From Camarhynchus parvulus (lineage: Eukaryota > Chordata > Aves > Passeriformes > Thraupidae), in contig NC_044590.1 of the NCBI RefSeq assembly GCF_901933205.1, forward strand, positions 2,371,501 to 2,435,500: a stretch of 64,000 bases of DNA. The letters are read 5' to 3'. A program made the translations under genes and the position numbers. The notes below the pieces were generated by a model. It was not told the DNA's origin and ran no database searches. It saw only the letters and a program-made list of their open reading frames with translations. Shown one piece after another: positions 48,580-59,970 of the stretch (the first letter of the stretch is position 1; each line of letters begins with the position of its first letter).

Positions 48580-48932
48580 CCTGTGCTTTTTGGGCCCAAT
48601 TCTGTTTAAACAAAAGAAACGTGGAATGCTCTGAACCATTTGACATAATGGTTCAGTTCTGGTTAAAGGTGATGACTTAAAGCATGCAAGACCCTTTACA
48701 ACAATGTTAGACAGGGATTACAGGGACTGGGAGTGGGGAGATCAACATTTTAAAATCCTTGAAATATGCAAGGTAATTTTGGTTTTTTTAAATTTTAGAA
48801 TACTAAAATTGAAGATTTGAATGGCTTTATATTCTGGAAATTTTAAAAGCCTACAACTTGACATAAAGACCATGGAAAACTCATGGTACTGTTAATTTAA
48901 AAATTTTTTTAGGCCATACTTATTATCGAAAA

Positions 48933-48955
48933 TATTCTATTTTTTAAATAGAATA
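48933..48955. repeat. Perfect inverted repeat (10-bp stem, 3-base loop)
   Basis: TATTCTATTT is followed by TTT and then AAATAGAATA, its exact reverse complement. A short AT-rich hairpin. No trailing T run or neighbouring gene gives it a role. Confidence 0.85.
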
Positions 48956-49269
48956 CAAGTTAGTTTTGGACATTTAGTGGCGAGTAGCAAGTTGGGGTTA
49001 TCCAGGGTTAGAAAAACATGATTTTCCCATTCTTGTCTTGCCCTACTAGTGTGATGTCTCTAGGTCTAGTGGCTTTTTAACTCCAAAATATACAAAAGGA
49101 CAGATTATAATTTTGCCTGTGGACCATTATTTATCATTGCTCTTCTTAATGATCTGCATCTGCTTTAATAAAAAGAATATTTAAGAAACCATAAAGAAAG
49201 TTAAGCCAATTCTCTTTTAATGCAGCGTGTAATTAAAACTTTATTGAGATTTGAGAGCTGTGCAACCAC

Positions 49270-49290
49270 AAAAGAAAAGAAAAGAAAAAA
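49270..49290. repeat. (AAAAG)3 followed by A6
   Basis: Three perfect AAAAG units (49,270-49,284) followed by six A residues. It is a short pentanucleotide simple repeat. Confidence 0.85.
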
Positions 49291-51679
49291 TGAGGTGTGA
49301 TCGTGTCTTTATATCCAGAGACATATTGGGAAAAATCTGTGCAGGAAAATGTTCTGTACAAGGTCAGGTAAAAGATTGTGACTATTCCAGGAGTCTGTCC
49401 TGCATATATTAGGATTGCATGTGGCAGGATTATGGAAGTGAAGAATAAGGTGCCCAGAACTGAAAAATTGTTAGTTTTATCACAGGGGTATTATAAAGGA
49501 TATTTTGGATAACGGATCTGTGTTTTACTACATAGAGACAAGCTCATGTTTTCAGTAATAATTTTTTACAGTTATGAAGGTTGTAGAACAGAGATCTTCC
49601 CTTTTACTGCCCTTAGAATTCACTGAGAAATGGGAGAAACCCCCCTCTCCAGAATACAAGTTATCTTGTACTTTTGCTAACGTATGTAATTACTGATGTG
49701 GGTGTTCCCACATCTTAGAATGGAAAAAGTGCTTGCCAAGATTGAAAAACCATAGTAAGCAATATAAATGATTTCTCTCACACACCAGCGTTTCTTGCTG
49801 AGACAAGTGAACTGGAACTGTGTTTAAAACCATATAATTATACTCCTATATATCATTTATTAAATCAGATTTCCCCCACCCTCTTTGCTTTCAAGTCATT
49901 TCTGAAAAACCTTGTATTCCAAGAGGTCTGAGAGCTGGGGTCCTCCCCTGGAAGAGCACTTTCTTAACGATGAAACCCGACAAAAACGTAAACAGCACAT
50001 CTGGATCCATGTGATGATGTCCTGTCCCTGTGCCACCACTGCTCCTTGCTTTGATCTTTGCCATAGATTTTTGTCACTGAAGTCTGCACAGACATGAGCT
50101 GGTGTCATTTGGGGACTATCCCAGTCATCCATGGAGCTTTTTGGCCATCCAGCTTGGTTTCCTTCATGGCACAGGCCATGAAATTCCACCTCTCCATTCC
50201 TCACTCATGCCCAGAACTGCCTGTTCAGGTAATCCACGGACTGGAGAGAGCTGCTTGTGGATTTCCTTATTTCACACTCATTTCTATGCAGTTTAAAATA
50301 CAAAGGAGCTGACCCAGTGTTTTCACACCCCTGCAATAGAAGGACTATTAAATGATTTTTCCAGAGCACACAGATTGTGTATGCAAAGGTCCAGTACGCA
50401 AATCCTGACTTGTTTATGCCTCAGGTTGTGCATACAAAAAGCTGTTTAACTTGGAGCCAATATCTCTCCCTTTCCAGCACCCACACCTCCCTCAACCCAC
50501 CTCCTCCCATAGAGCCTGGGGAAAAGACTTTACAGCACTCTCCAAAAGGCTGGGGAGCTGTGTTGGACACAGGGACCTTCTGAGTGTGAGCTGGTGCCTT
50601 TGCCATCCTAATCCAAGGAGATATTCCAGCTGTGGGTTTATGGGCAGGGTCCTGCCTTGGGAAGCTTTACTTTCTGTCAGGGGATATGGGGAATGTTGAA
50701 TTTGTGGCGTAGGTGGTGCCACTCAGTCCTTAGAATTTTCCTCAGTGCATCCTGTAAATTGCTAATTAAGATGTGGTGGCATCTTCTGGGTCTTTCACTC
50801 TCTATCCTGAGACTTCAGGGTTTCTCAGAACTGCTGTTCTATTCTGAGGCCCTTGCACTGCAGATCGGAGTCTGGACAGGGTTTTTTCAGGTTAAAATGT
50901 TAACTCACATGAGCAAGAGTTGCAGTTTTGTTTTATGTGCTCTTTTTTTTCTTTGGTCATTCTGTTACTAACAGTCACTGAGAAAGGAAAGTTGGATATT
51001 AATGGTTCAACATATCAAGGGAAGAAATTATTTTACCACTCACTGATACGTGCACATGATGAAGATGCATTAGATTTCAGTCTAAATTTCCCATCCATCT
51101 TTTCTTTTTCTATTGCTTCTCTTCTTCCACCTATCTTTCTTTTCTATCCTAGGGTGGTTGTATTTGTTTGGGGGTTTTTTGCAACTCTTTGCTTTTACTC
51201 CTTTTCTGTTCAATCCTTTTGAAGGCTTGTCAAGCAATGCTCCAGTTCTGCTTGAGCTCTTTGGTCTTCCAGGATGAGAACAGAGCTCCAGCAGTTCCCA
51301 TGTGGTGCTGCTGTCTCCAAGATTCCAAAGTTACAACTCACGTATTTAAGGAGATGTTTTGGTTCTGTTTTTCTTGGGGCTTAATTAATTTATTTAACAG
51401 TTCTCTTTTTTTTGTGCTAGCCAATTGACCACGTGCTTTTACAAAATATAATATGGAATAGAACAACATTATTTGAAGGAAGATGCTGAGAAGTATGAGT
51501 TATTTATGCTGATTGTTACTTAGTGACTACTTGAAAACTGTGGTACTCAGGGCTATCCTTGTTAAGGAAATATTAATTCTCATTAATAAAAGGTAAAGAA
51601 AACCATACAAAAGATAAAGAAAACAAACATACACTGGGTGTTCTGCTCATGACCTACCATGAGCAGAAATCTGCTGAAC

Positions 51680-51810
51680 TTACAGCAGTGTTTGTCATAG
51701 GAAAACTTATAACATATTGTCCTTTTATTGAGTTTTATGCCTTTTATTAGCTTGCTAATCTAATTAGGAAGCCAACTGGCACCCAGTACGCAGTGACGGA
51801 AGCAGCACCA
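51680..51810. promoter_or_regulatory. Homeodomain-core cluster
   Basis: TTTATGCCTTTTATTAGC (about 51,734-51,751) is followed by TTGCTAATCTAATTAGGA to 51,770. This gives an HOX/CDX-like TTTATG and three TAAT/ATTA cores within 40 bp. A CG-containing stretch (ACGCAGTGACGG) follows near 51,788. Motif evidence only. Confidence 0.22.
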
Positions 51811-52357
51811 CCTATTCTTGTGGCAGCTTTGGTTGGGCTTGATGGGTGGTCTTTGTTCCTAAAGGCTTCCATGAATACCACATATTAGCTGAGCTGGTTC
51901 CCCCTTGATGTCTGTGTTGTATTGTACACATGTTGTCACTGTTTGACACTTAAACAATCCAGATTCTTACCCAGCCCATATTTAGTGCCACAATAAACTT
52001 CTGAGCATATGTTTTTGAGAGCAACAGTAACATCCATCACCGCAACGTGACAGATAAATAAGCACTACTGGAGAGTGTCCACATCTTCAGAGGGCAGAGC
52101 TGGACTGCAAGGTGTGTGCCAAGGGGATGTGGTCATCTGCCTTGCCCTCACTGAGCCTTTTTTCTTCTCCTTGTTTCAGTAAATCAAAACAGTTTCTGAA
52201 GAGACCTAAAAAATTCACCCTGTCCATGTGAAAAGCACTTTGTTCCAAAACTCTTCTAGGGAAATATTTCCTGTTTGGGGCTTTGGCTTGACACACAGGA
52301 GATGTAAGGCATAAAGCATTCCTCTTCCCTCTTCATCTCAATGCCTCTGTCTTGCAG
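51811..52357. other. No gene seen
   Basis: Unremarkable non-coding sequence that ends in the pyrimidine tract preceding the candidate exon at 52,358. Confidence 0.6.
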
Positions 52358-52408
52358 CGAGGAGCTCCGTGGAGCCCTGGCAGATGTGATGGGGACGTTC
52401 CTGCTCCC
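52358..52408 (+). other. Candidate 51-nt coding exon
   Basis: A long pyrimidine tract (about 52,319-52,353) leads to TCTTGCAG ending at 52,357. The donor GTGAGT follows at 52,409-52,414. The 51 bases between are GC-richer than both flanks and open in two frames. With one leading base, codons from 52,359 read EELRGALADVMGTFLL, a balanced sequence unlike the Leu/Ser/Cys-rich chance frames around it. I do not recognise the protein. The antisense strand is also open here. No partner exon was found, so it could be an isolated coincidence, a lncRNA exon or an exon of a gene with very long introns. Confidence 0.22.
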
Positions 52409-52789
52409 GTGAGTCTCCTCTTGTTTGTGCAAAATTGCTCTCCTTGAGTGGAGCTTTTGCTCCAACAGACGTGGAGGGATTTCTTCTGGGTTTTGTTTGG
52501 TCGTTTTCGGTTGTTGCTGTTGTTTGAGATTTGTTTTTGAGGTGGTGTTTGCAGAACAGAAGAGGGAATCACACAAGAGGAGCTTCAGGATTTGTGCTGT
52601 GCCTTGTGCTCTCTGAGCAAGACCAGAGGCTGACAGAGACTAATGGCAGCACAAAAGGTTTAAAGTGTGGTCATGTCTTGTCTTAGCTGGGTAAACACAT
52701 GCAATGAGAGCTCTGTCTGAACAAGGGCGGAGAAGTTGAGCCTTGAACAAGGAAATAATTTATGTAAGTTTTAATGAATATTTAATGTG
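52409..52789. other. No gene seen
   Basis: Non-coding sequence. GTTGTTGCTGTTGTTTG near 52,511 is a short GTT-rich patch. Confidence 0.6.
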
Positions 52790-53165
52790 GAATGTTAATT
52801 ATAAAAAAGAGGGTATGTATTTTGATGTCGTGCCTTTAAGTGTCAGATCATGCAGTGTCTCCCTGGCCTGAGGAGGATGATCAGCTTGCTAATTACAGAT
52901 GTATATCAATCCAGTGAGAGTACCCTGCCCTCCTACCAATATCTCTTTAAAAAAACAGGTGGTGTAGACGAAAAAGAGAAAATACCTTTAAAGCCAATAT
53001 ATGAGAACCATCTGCATTTATTGCTTTTGTTGAGTTTCCTATTGATCAATATTGCCGAACACAAGAGAAGACAGTTATTAATAGACAACAAACCAGAAAT
53101 TTCTTAGTGCCAGTCGTCTGTAATATAAACATAATTCTTACTGTTTTATTATGATACGTAAAGGT
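52790..53165. promoter_or_regulatory. Enhancer-like island with open frame
   Basis: GCTAATTACAGATG near 52,888 and the perfect palindrome ATTGATCAAT at 53,041-53,050 lie in a repeat-free, AT-leaning but complex block. An 85-codon + strand frame (52,850-53,107) crosses it. Its product has no recognised domain and no initiation or acceptor context, so I favour a non-coding element over an exon. Confidence 0.25.
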
Positions 53166-56100
53166 AAGAAGTTTTTTGGGCTGAAGTAGTATTTTTGTGA
53201 AGATAAGTGGCATTTCTGAGGTAGCCTTTTTGTTCTGTACCTGTACACCCTTCCACCCTCTTGGACCTGCTAACTATTCCACCTCCCATGAGGGGCCTGT
53301 GGGGTGGTTCTGCAGGCAAGGGGCAGCAGAGGCAGCTGAGGCTTCCACTACAGTGAAAATGAAAAAAAAAATCAAAATTTTTTTGCTCAGCATGTTCCAG
53401 AGCTCAACAATACCCTATGCTATGAACTGAAACACAAATAAAGGTAGAGTTACCAGATGCTGCCACAATACTAAAATCCTGTTTTAAGACTGACTCTTAG
53501 AGTCTCATTACAAAATCCAAAATTCCTACTTTTAAAGTGACATTTGCTTATATGTGACCTTGATTTGAAATTTACCCGTCCTCATTAGGAAAATGAAGCC
53601 CAGCACCACTGACCCTTCTGTCTCCCCCAAAGCACTAATATTTGAAGCTGCATCCAGGCCTGGACTCTGTGCTGATTTCATGTGAGTGAGAGAGCAGGCA
53701 ACACGCCTGGGAATAAACCACATCAGCTCTCAAAGGGAGATTTTAAAGTTTTAATATTATGCTTGTCTAGTTTGATCTCCTATCTGGTCCTTGAATTGTA
53801 TCATTGCAAGGAACATGAGAGCGGCAGCATGACCATGAGGTATATTGTGTCACAGAATGAGGTTACACAGCACCAAAGCACCACCATATTTCAGTAACAA
53901 ATGCAGCTTCTGGGGAGTTTTGTTATCATTGCATAAGCTTCACTGCTCCCTAGAAGATGACACTGATTCAGACAGAAAACACTAATTCAGTTCTTGCCAG
54001 CAGAGCCAATTGTCTCTCTGATTACATTAGACTGACAACTGGTTTTCAATGTCATTGTCAGCCGCAGCTTCTCTTACATGGTGCACTGGAGCATGAACTG
54101 GGCTCCCTTTATTTAATTATTTCTGCCCATTTCTGTGCTTGTGAATAAGGCAAATGTGAGCCTCCCATCTCGTAGACAGAAAAATGTCAGGTGTTTAGGT
54201 TACAAAACTCAGGCTTCAGCAGTGGAGTCCAGCACCTTTTTAAAGGCAGACCCTGAATGTGTAGGTCACTAAAGAATTAATTTGAAATTATCATATCTTC
54301 TTTTGTGTGTTGGTTGACTAGAGGTAACTTAGGATTTCTGCATGAAATAATTGTTTCATTAAATAATTTACTGAATATATTAATATTTTTTTTCTTAATT
54401 AAGTGGTAACTGGAAGACTGCCTGTGAGCTGCCCATTGCAGGCAGTTGTTATTTGAAATGTGCTGTGCACTGCTGGTGTTTTTGGGCACACGAGCCCTGT
54501 GTCCATTCTGGGTGGATGGGTGTGGAGCTCAGAGGGTGTCTGAATCTGACAGGGCTCTGTGCTGTCCCTCCTGCCCTGGGCTGAGGCAGGGCATGGTGCT
54601 GAGGGTTGGCAGTGGAGCTGTCACCGGGCAAGCAGGGCACAAATTTGGGCCTCAGCCTGTGCTGGTTTGGGCAGCACAAGCAGCGTGTGGGGCTCTGTGT
54701 GAAGCCAACCCCCCTTGTTCCAGCCAGCTGTTCTGTTTGACAGGGAGTGATGGCCTTTGCAGTGTCACCACAGCCATGGGCTGGCACCAGCTCCCTCCAT
54801 GGTGAGCAGCCCATGGCCAGCTGAGGTACAGCCTGGCCACCAGCCAGAAAACCTCTTCTCTTTCTCTGCTCTCTGCCCAGCTGTGGTTGGTTTGTTATCT
54901 GGAGCACAGGACTCCCCAGGGAGCTCTGAGCTCATTTTTACACGAGTGTCTCCGTGCTCAGCCTCTTCCTCTCCCTCCCATGTGTCCCTCCTTGGAAGGG
55001 GGACTGGGGAACCAGGAGGTTGCTAAGGGGGTTCAGCACCATCTGCAGAGATTCTGCTCATCTGGGCAACATCTGGGCAAGATGTTGCACCATCTTCATG
55101 TTGCTCATCAAGTTCTTTCCAATACCCTGCTGGTCACTGCTACTCCTCCTCAGCAGAAAAGGGATCAAGTGTGGAGGCAGCATTTTTACTTTGTAAAAAT
55201 CTTTTTCTTCACCTTTTCTTGAATAGATATAGAAATTTTTTTTTCCTTTTCATGTTTTCATTTCTATTAAGGTCATACATGCATTTTAAAAAATACCAAG
55301 CTGAAATTTTTCACAAGGTCTTGTTTCTAGAGGAGCTGTGTGTGTGAGAAAAGCAAGAGGTTGGCAATAAGATCAGGAGAGCTATTGGCAATGAAGGTTG
55401 CTATGCCGAACAAAATGCTGTTAAAATAGTATTTTTGCATTAGTTTTCTATGCTTTTGTTGAAAGCACCCTAGAATGTCTTAGAACATGTGAAATGAAGC
55501 CCCATGAAATGGTTGCTGCCAGCTTTGTGATTTCTCCATGCCTGCAGAATAAAAGATTTATGCTCTTCAAAAACGTATCTCCTCTTTCTGAATTCCCTTC
55601 CACTGCTCCCGTTGCCCAGAAGTCAAACAAAGCTAACCTCCTCCAGGTCCCAGAGTGAAAAAATGCAAACACACTGCATTTAAAAGTAGATTTAGCAACT
55701 CCAAAGTGGGCGATTTGGTTCCACCCATCAAACCTGAGTTCTCTGATCTGAAGTCAGATGGGTGCTACTCCTAGCGAGATGTGTGCCAAATCTAATTAAG
55801 CTTTGCATAATGCGCATCTTGGGTGATTTGATTTATTAGCTTTGTTTGAAGAAAGTAATAATAAAAAAAGAAAATGGCTTTGGTAATAAGCTGTTTGAAT
55901 TCCCTGTGCAAGCAGGCACAGTCCCTCCTGGATCTCCCTGAAATGCTCTTGAGGCGCACGAGTTGCCCATGGACTGATGGTGGGAGCTGGAGGAAAAACG
56001 GTGTCTGGAGCAGGGTCCTGCCTCCACTTCTGCCCTGGCTGTTGGCTCAGCACAGATGTTTAAATATTCCCCACTGGGGATAATGATTTCCATTCTCACA

Positions 56101-58149
56101 AGCACCATAAAACCCTGGAAGTTGTCTTTATCACCATTTATACCAGTGGAACCTGGTGCACAGAGAGATTGGAGATGGCTGTGGTGTAGCACAGCAGAAA
56201 TTTGCATTTGCACAAATGCTGGAAAAATACTCCCAAACCCCATGCTGGTGAGGCAGGGCTGCTTTTGATTCCTGCAATAGTTGTGTGCACCTCCTCTGTT
56301 AATTTTTTAACTCAGTACTGTGAGGTGCAGATGAGTTCTGTGGCCGAGATCCTGGAGATCTCAGCTCCTGGTGATTCTGTGGCTGGCCATGGCATTGTCT
56401 CACGTCCTGTGGCAATCCTGGAGCTGGATTCTCGCTTGCCATCCCAATATTGGTTGTTTTTCTTGTCTTTGATGCCTTGTGGGTTACAGAGGAGGATTTC
56501 CTGCAGGGCTCCTGATAAGCCTGGCTCTTCTCCTGCTGCTGATAAGAGATCCTTTTCCTCCTCCATCCCTCAGAGCACTGACTCGTAGATCCATTGCAGC
56601 ATGACCCAAGGTGAATCTCTGTAACCATCACTGGTGTTCATCACACACCATGGAAAGATTTGGAAAAGTGGCATGTACTGAAAATTATAGATGCTGCCTT
56701 GGTGGCTGCAGCACTGCCCTGGGATCAGTGGGAAAGGCAATTCCCTTAGGATCAGATCAGCAGCAGCATTTTGGGATGAAACTATAATTGAATATGAATA
56801 AGGGGCAATAATCTTGGACCTGAATATCAGGGCATTTTTTTCCTAATCCCACTCCTGACCTATGCTGGGCACAAAACACGACCAAAGATTGGGCATCTGC
56901 AATTTCTATTTCCAGAGAAAATGTCTGTGACTCGTACTTTGCATTTACAATGAGAACAGAACCTTGAGGACCAGCAGCTGAGATGTTGTGTCATTCTGGG
57001 GCCAAATAATGACTTGAAAACATCCTATAGTGGGAATGTTCCTACTGGAATGTAAAGGGAATTGTGTGTTTATCTTCCCTCTTTTTGAGATGACCTCTCC
57101 TAAAAAACCTTTCATGTTTGCAACTTGTAAGTGGGAATTAGGTGTAGGATCAGATTTATTCTTAGTTGATGAAACATTATTTTTTTGTTTAATTTATTTT
57201 AAACACATTTGAAAAATCTGAAGAATTGAAAAATTTTGGAGAATATCAATAGGGTAAAATGATTCAATGTAAATAATTTTAGTTTTTTCTGTAAAAAAAA
57301 GTAAACTTTTTTTTTAATCGAGCTTTGAGGTGTTTTAGTAACTTTAATGAGAATAAACTCTTTTATTCCTATCTCTAAAAAAGAAATAAATAATTTTCTT
57401 TACACTGGAATAGTAGAAGAATTAAGGAAAATACATGGATTAGCACCAGTTTTAGCCAAGCTAGATTTATCCAAAATTTGAGTTGCCCCAAAATGCTCCC
57501 TGAGGTTTTAATCATGATACTTGCTTAGTTTTAGCTTTTTATTTTTCTGATCAAGCATATAGCTGAACCTTGTGGCAGAAACATTCACCTAAAATACTAA
57601 TAGTAAGCAAAAATCAGTAAATATCACCAAAAACATTGAGTACATATATTTTCTTACCAGAAAAGGATTCATAGCATTTCATCACAGCCAGGCAGAAGAA
57701 ACAAGCTCTGCAGCCTCTTGTGTGTGATCAACATGGTTTGAATTTTGAATATTAAAATATTTAAAATTTACTTACAGACCTTTAATATCTCCCATAACTT
57801 ATCTGGCAATTAATTTCAAATGCCACATCAGTGGCAGAGGGGATTTAATATGTTTTGCCGGTAATTTTGTTTTTATCAGAGACAGATTTAAAATGGTTCA
57901 TTATGAAAAATTCCCATTTCCATGCAGTAGGATGTGAAATGAAAGTTTAGAGAAGAAATGAAAAAGGTGTTTTCTGCTTCCCACAGTGCCAATGGTTTGC
58001 AGCAGGCACCATTTACCCCACCCAGCTGTGCAATGGCTCTGAGGTTGGGGGAAAATCAATGAGGCAGCTTTGGGGGAAGTTCTTTGTGGTTGCACAGAAC
58101 AGAAGGGTCTCACCCTACCTGTCCTTGCAGCTATGGACCCTCCTTTGTC
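53166..58149. other. No gene seen
   Basis: A GC-richer stretch at 54,480-55,060 carries opposing open frames of 119 and 152 codons. Another pair lies at 56,202-56,631. Both pairs look like stop-poor chance frames. 57,180-57,420 is the most AT-rich part of the window. No repeat family was recognised. Confidence 0.65.
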
Positions 58150-58820
58150 CTTGAAAACACAGCAACAGGGCGAGAGCTCCTCACTGGATTAACCCTGGGA
58201 CAGAGGCTGAGAGGTTCAATGGCCCCTGAGAGCGCGAGTGCTCTGCTCCCGTTGAATTTTAATGGTTTTTGAGTGCTTGGCTCCTCCAGGCTCCTCTGCA
58301 AAGCTCAGTTTGGTTCCTCTGCCTGCTCAGGGCCTGGACTACCACGGTTTAACCCAAGGGGCAAAAGTTCTTTGATGCCAGCCAGGCGCTCTGCTCCAAA
58401 AGCCACCTCCGTGGCGGGAAACGGCAGTGCCGTGTGCGCACAGAGGGGCCTGTGGAGGGGCTGGGGGAAGAAGAGTTTATCTTTAAACTGGTTTGACTGA
58501 CTTGCAGACACAATGCAGCCCAGCATCCGCCTCTGCTGACTCTGCACGCCGTGCCGGGCTCCGGCTCTCCGTGACTCAGAGGCAGCAGGAGCGCGATTAC
58601 GGCTCCTGGCTCCAGCCTTGAGTCTGTTGGGAGGAGGAGAGTAATTCATTAATTTATTTGGGACACTGGATGGTTTCCTTGCTGTCTGCAAGAACAGGGT
58701 GTGAGCAGTCCCAGCTCCAGCTGCTGGCAGACGGGTTTTGCAGAAGCCAGAGTTCCTCACCCACCAGCCGGAGCGGCCGAGCTCGGATGAGCCTCTTGTG
58801 CCAACGTGGAGGGGTCGGGG
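58150..58820. promoter_or_regulatory. CpG-rich block with AP-1 site
   Basis: By hand count about 30 CpGs lie in 670 bp, several-fold above the window's background. The densest part is 58,545-58,600 (CACGCCGTGCCGGG, CTCCGGCTCTCCG). A perfect AP-1/MARE core TGACTCA is at 58,572-58,578. CGGAGCGGCCGAGCTCGG lies near 58,770. It is weaker than a classic CpG island but is the best candidate here for an unmethylated promoter or enhancer. No TATA box or downstream first exon could be assigned, and direction is unknown. A 151-codon - strand frame crosses it without recognisable content. Confidence 0.4.
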
Positions 58821-59930
58821 GGTCTTAATTAAATTCTTACTGTGCTCATGAGTTCAGTAATTAGAGATTCAGTTTCTCAAAGCCTGCTAGGGGAATTTTC
58901 TATAGTGCTAAGTTTTTTTTATCTTTACTGGAAACGATAGGGCTGAGGTGTCAGAGCCGTTTGGGATTTGAGAGAAAAGGAAACCCAGTAGGAACGTCAT
59001 CCTTAGGGGGCTTGGCAGCCTTGTACTGACCTGGTACCGAGGGCTGGTGTGGATGTGTCCCTGAGATTACCTATTAATTGATGAGTCAAATAACCCCAGA
59101 AACCCACAGGCTTACATTCCTCCTGCCAGTGGAAACTGGGAGCTGCTCCACTAAAGGACACACTGGGATTATTGCAGAGCACTGCAGGTGGCACAAGAGC
59201 TTACCGTGATTTCTTTTTTGCTGTGCAATAAATACTAAAATAATGTAAAAATTCCCTTTATGGTGATTGCATTTCATACAGATGATTCTCCATTCTGACA
59301 GTAGTTTTAATCTTTTCCCTTGGAGTCCCAGAGAGCTGCATGGCTGTGAATGCAATGCCACGGGGGCAAAGCCACCCTACAATCTTGTATATGCAGCTAA
59401 ATTTCCTTATTCTGTGAGATGCAATTACCATAAATAGAAATCCATCAACATGTGCATTATTTAAAAGTGGAGGGTCACGATCCTGACTGGAAATTTTGTG
59501 TACTTCTGTAATATAAATATTTATTAATTATAACAGTAATAATATCTTCTGCTTGCTTTCTGAATGTTTGCACTAATAAAAATCCACATTCCTGTGCACT
59601 GCAAGGACTAAATATGAAATATGCATTGCAAACATCATATTTCAAAATTAGCATGTATGGAATACTCAGAGTAATAAGCTTGAGTATTAGGAGACATTTA
59701 TTTCCCAAGACATTTAGAGAGTCTATTTTGCCATCAGTCTCAATCTCTGCAGAATGTGGCAAAGAAGCTGCATTTTGGCAGTTTAATGCTTCCAAAGAAG
59801 AACAGTTTCAAAAGGAGGTGTTTTGAAACCCTTTTATTTACTACAGACAATATTTTCAGGCAGGGTCAGTCTTGATGTAATTGATGTGTGCCAGTCACAG
59901 CACAGCCTCTTTCCCAATCACTCAGCAGTC

Positions 59931-59970
59931 TGGGTTCAGTTGTGGGTATGTTGGGTTCAGTTGTGGACAG
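59931..59970. repeat. 21-bp tandem duplication
   Basis: TGGGTTCAGTTGTGG occurs at 59,931 and again at 59,952, separated by GTATGT. It is a small slippage-type duplication. Confidence 0.88.

Larger units (their letters stand above)
48580..51679. other. No gene seen; contains a short perfect hairpin and AAAAG repeat
   Basis: Very AT-rich from 48,770 to 49,260. A 10-bp perfect stem with a 3-base loop lies at 48,933-48,955, and three AAAAG units at 49,270-49,284. Overlapping open frames up to 104 codons between 49,896 and 51,428 have no recognisable domains. The + strand ones are Phe/Leu/Cys-rich, as expected from T-rich DNA. Confidence 0.65.
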
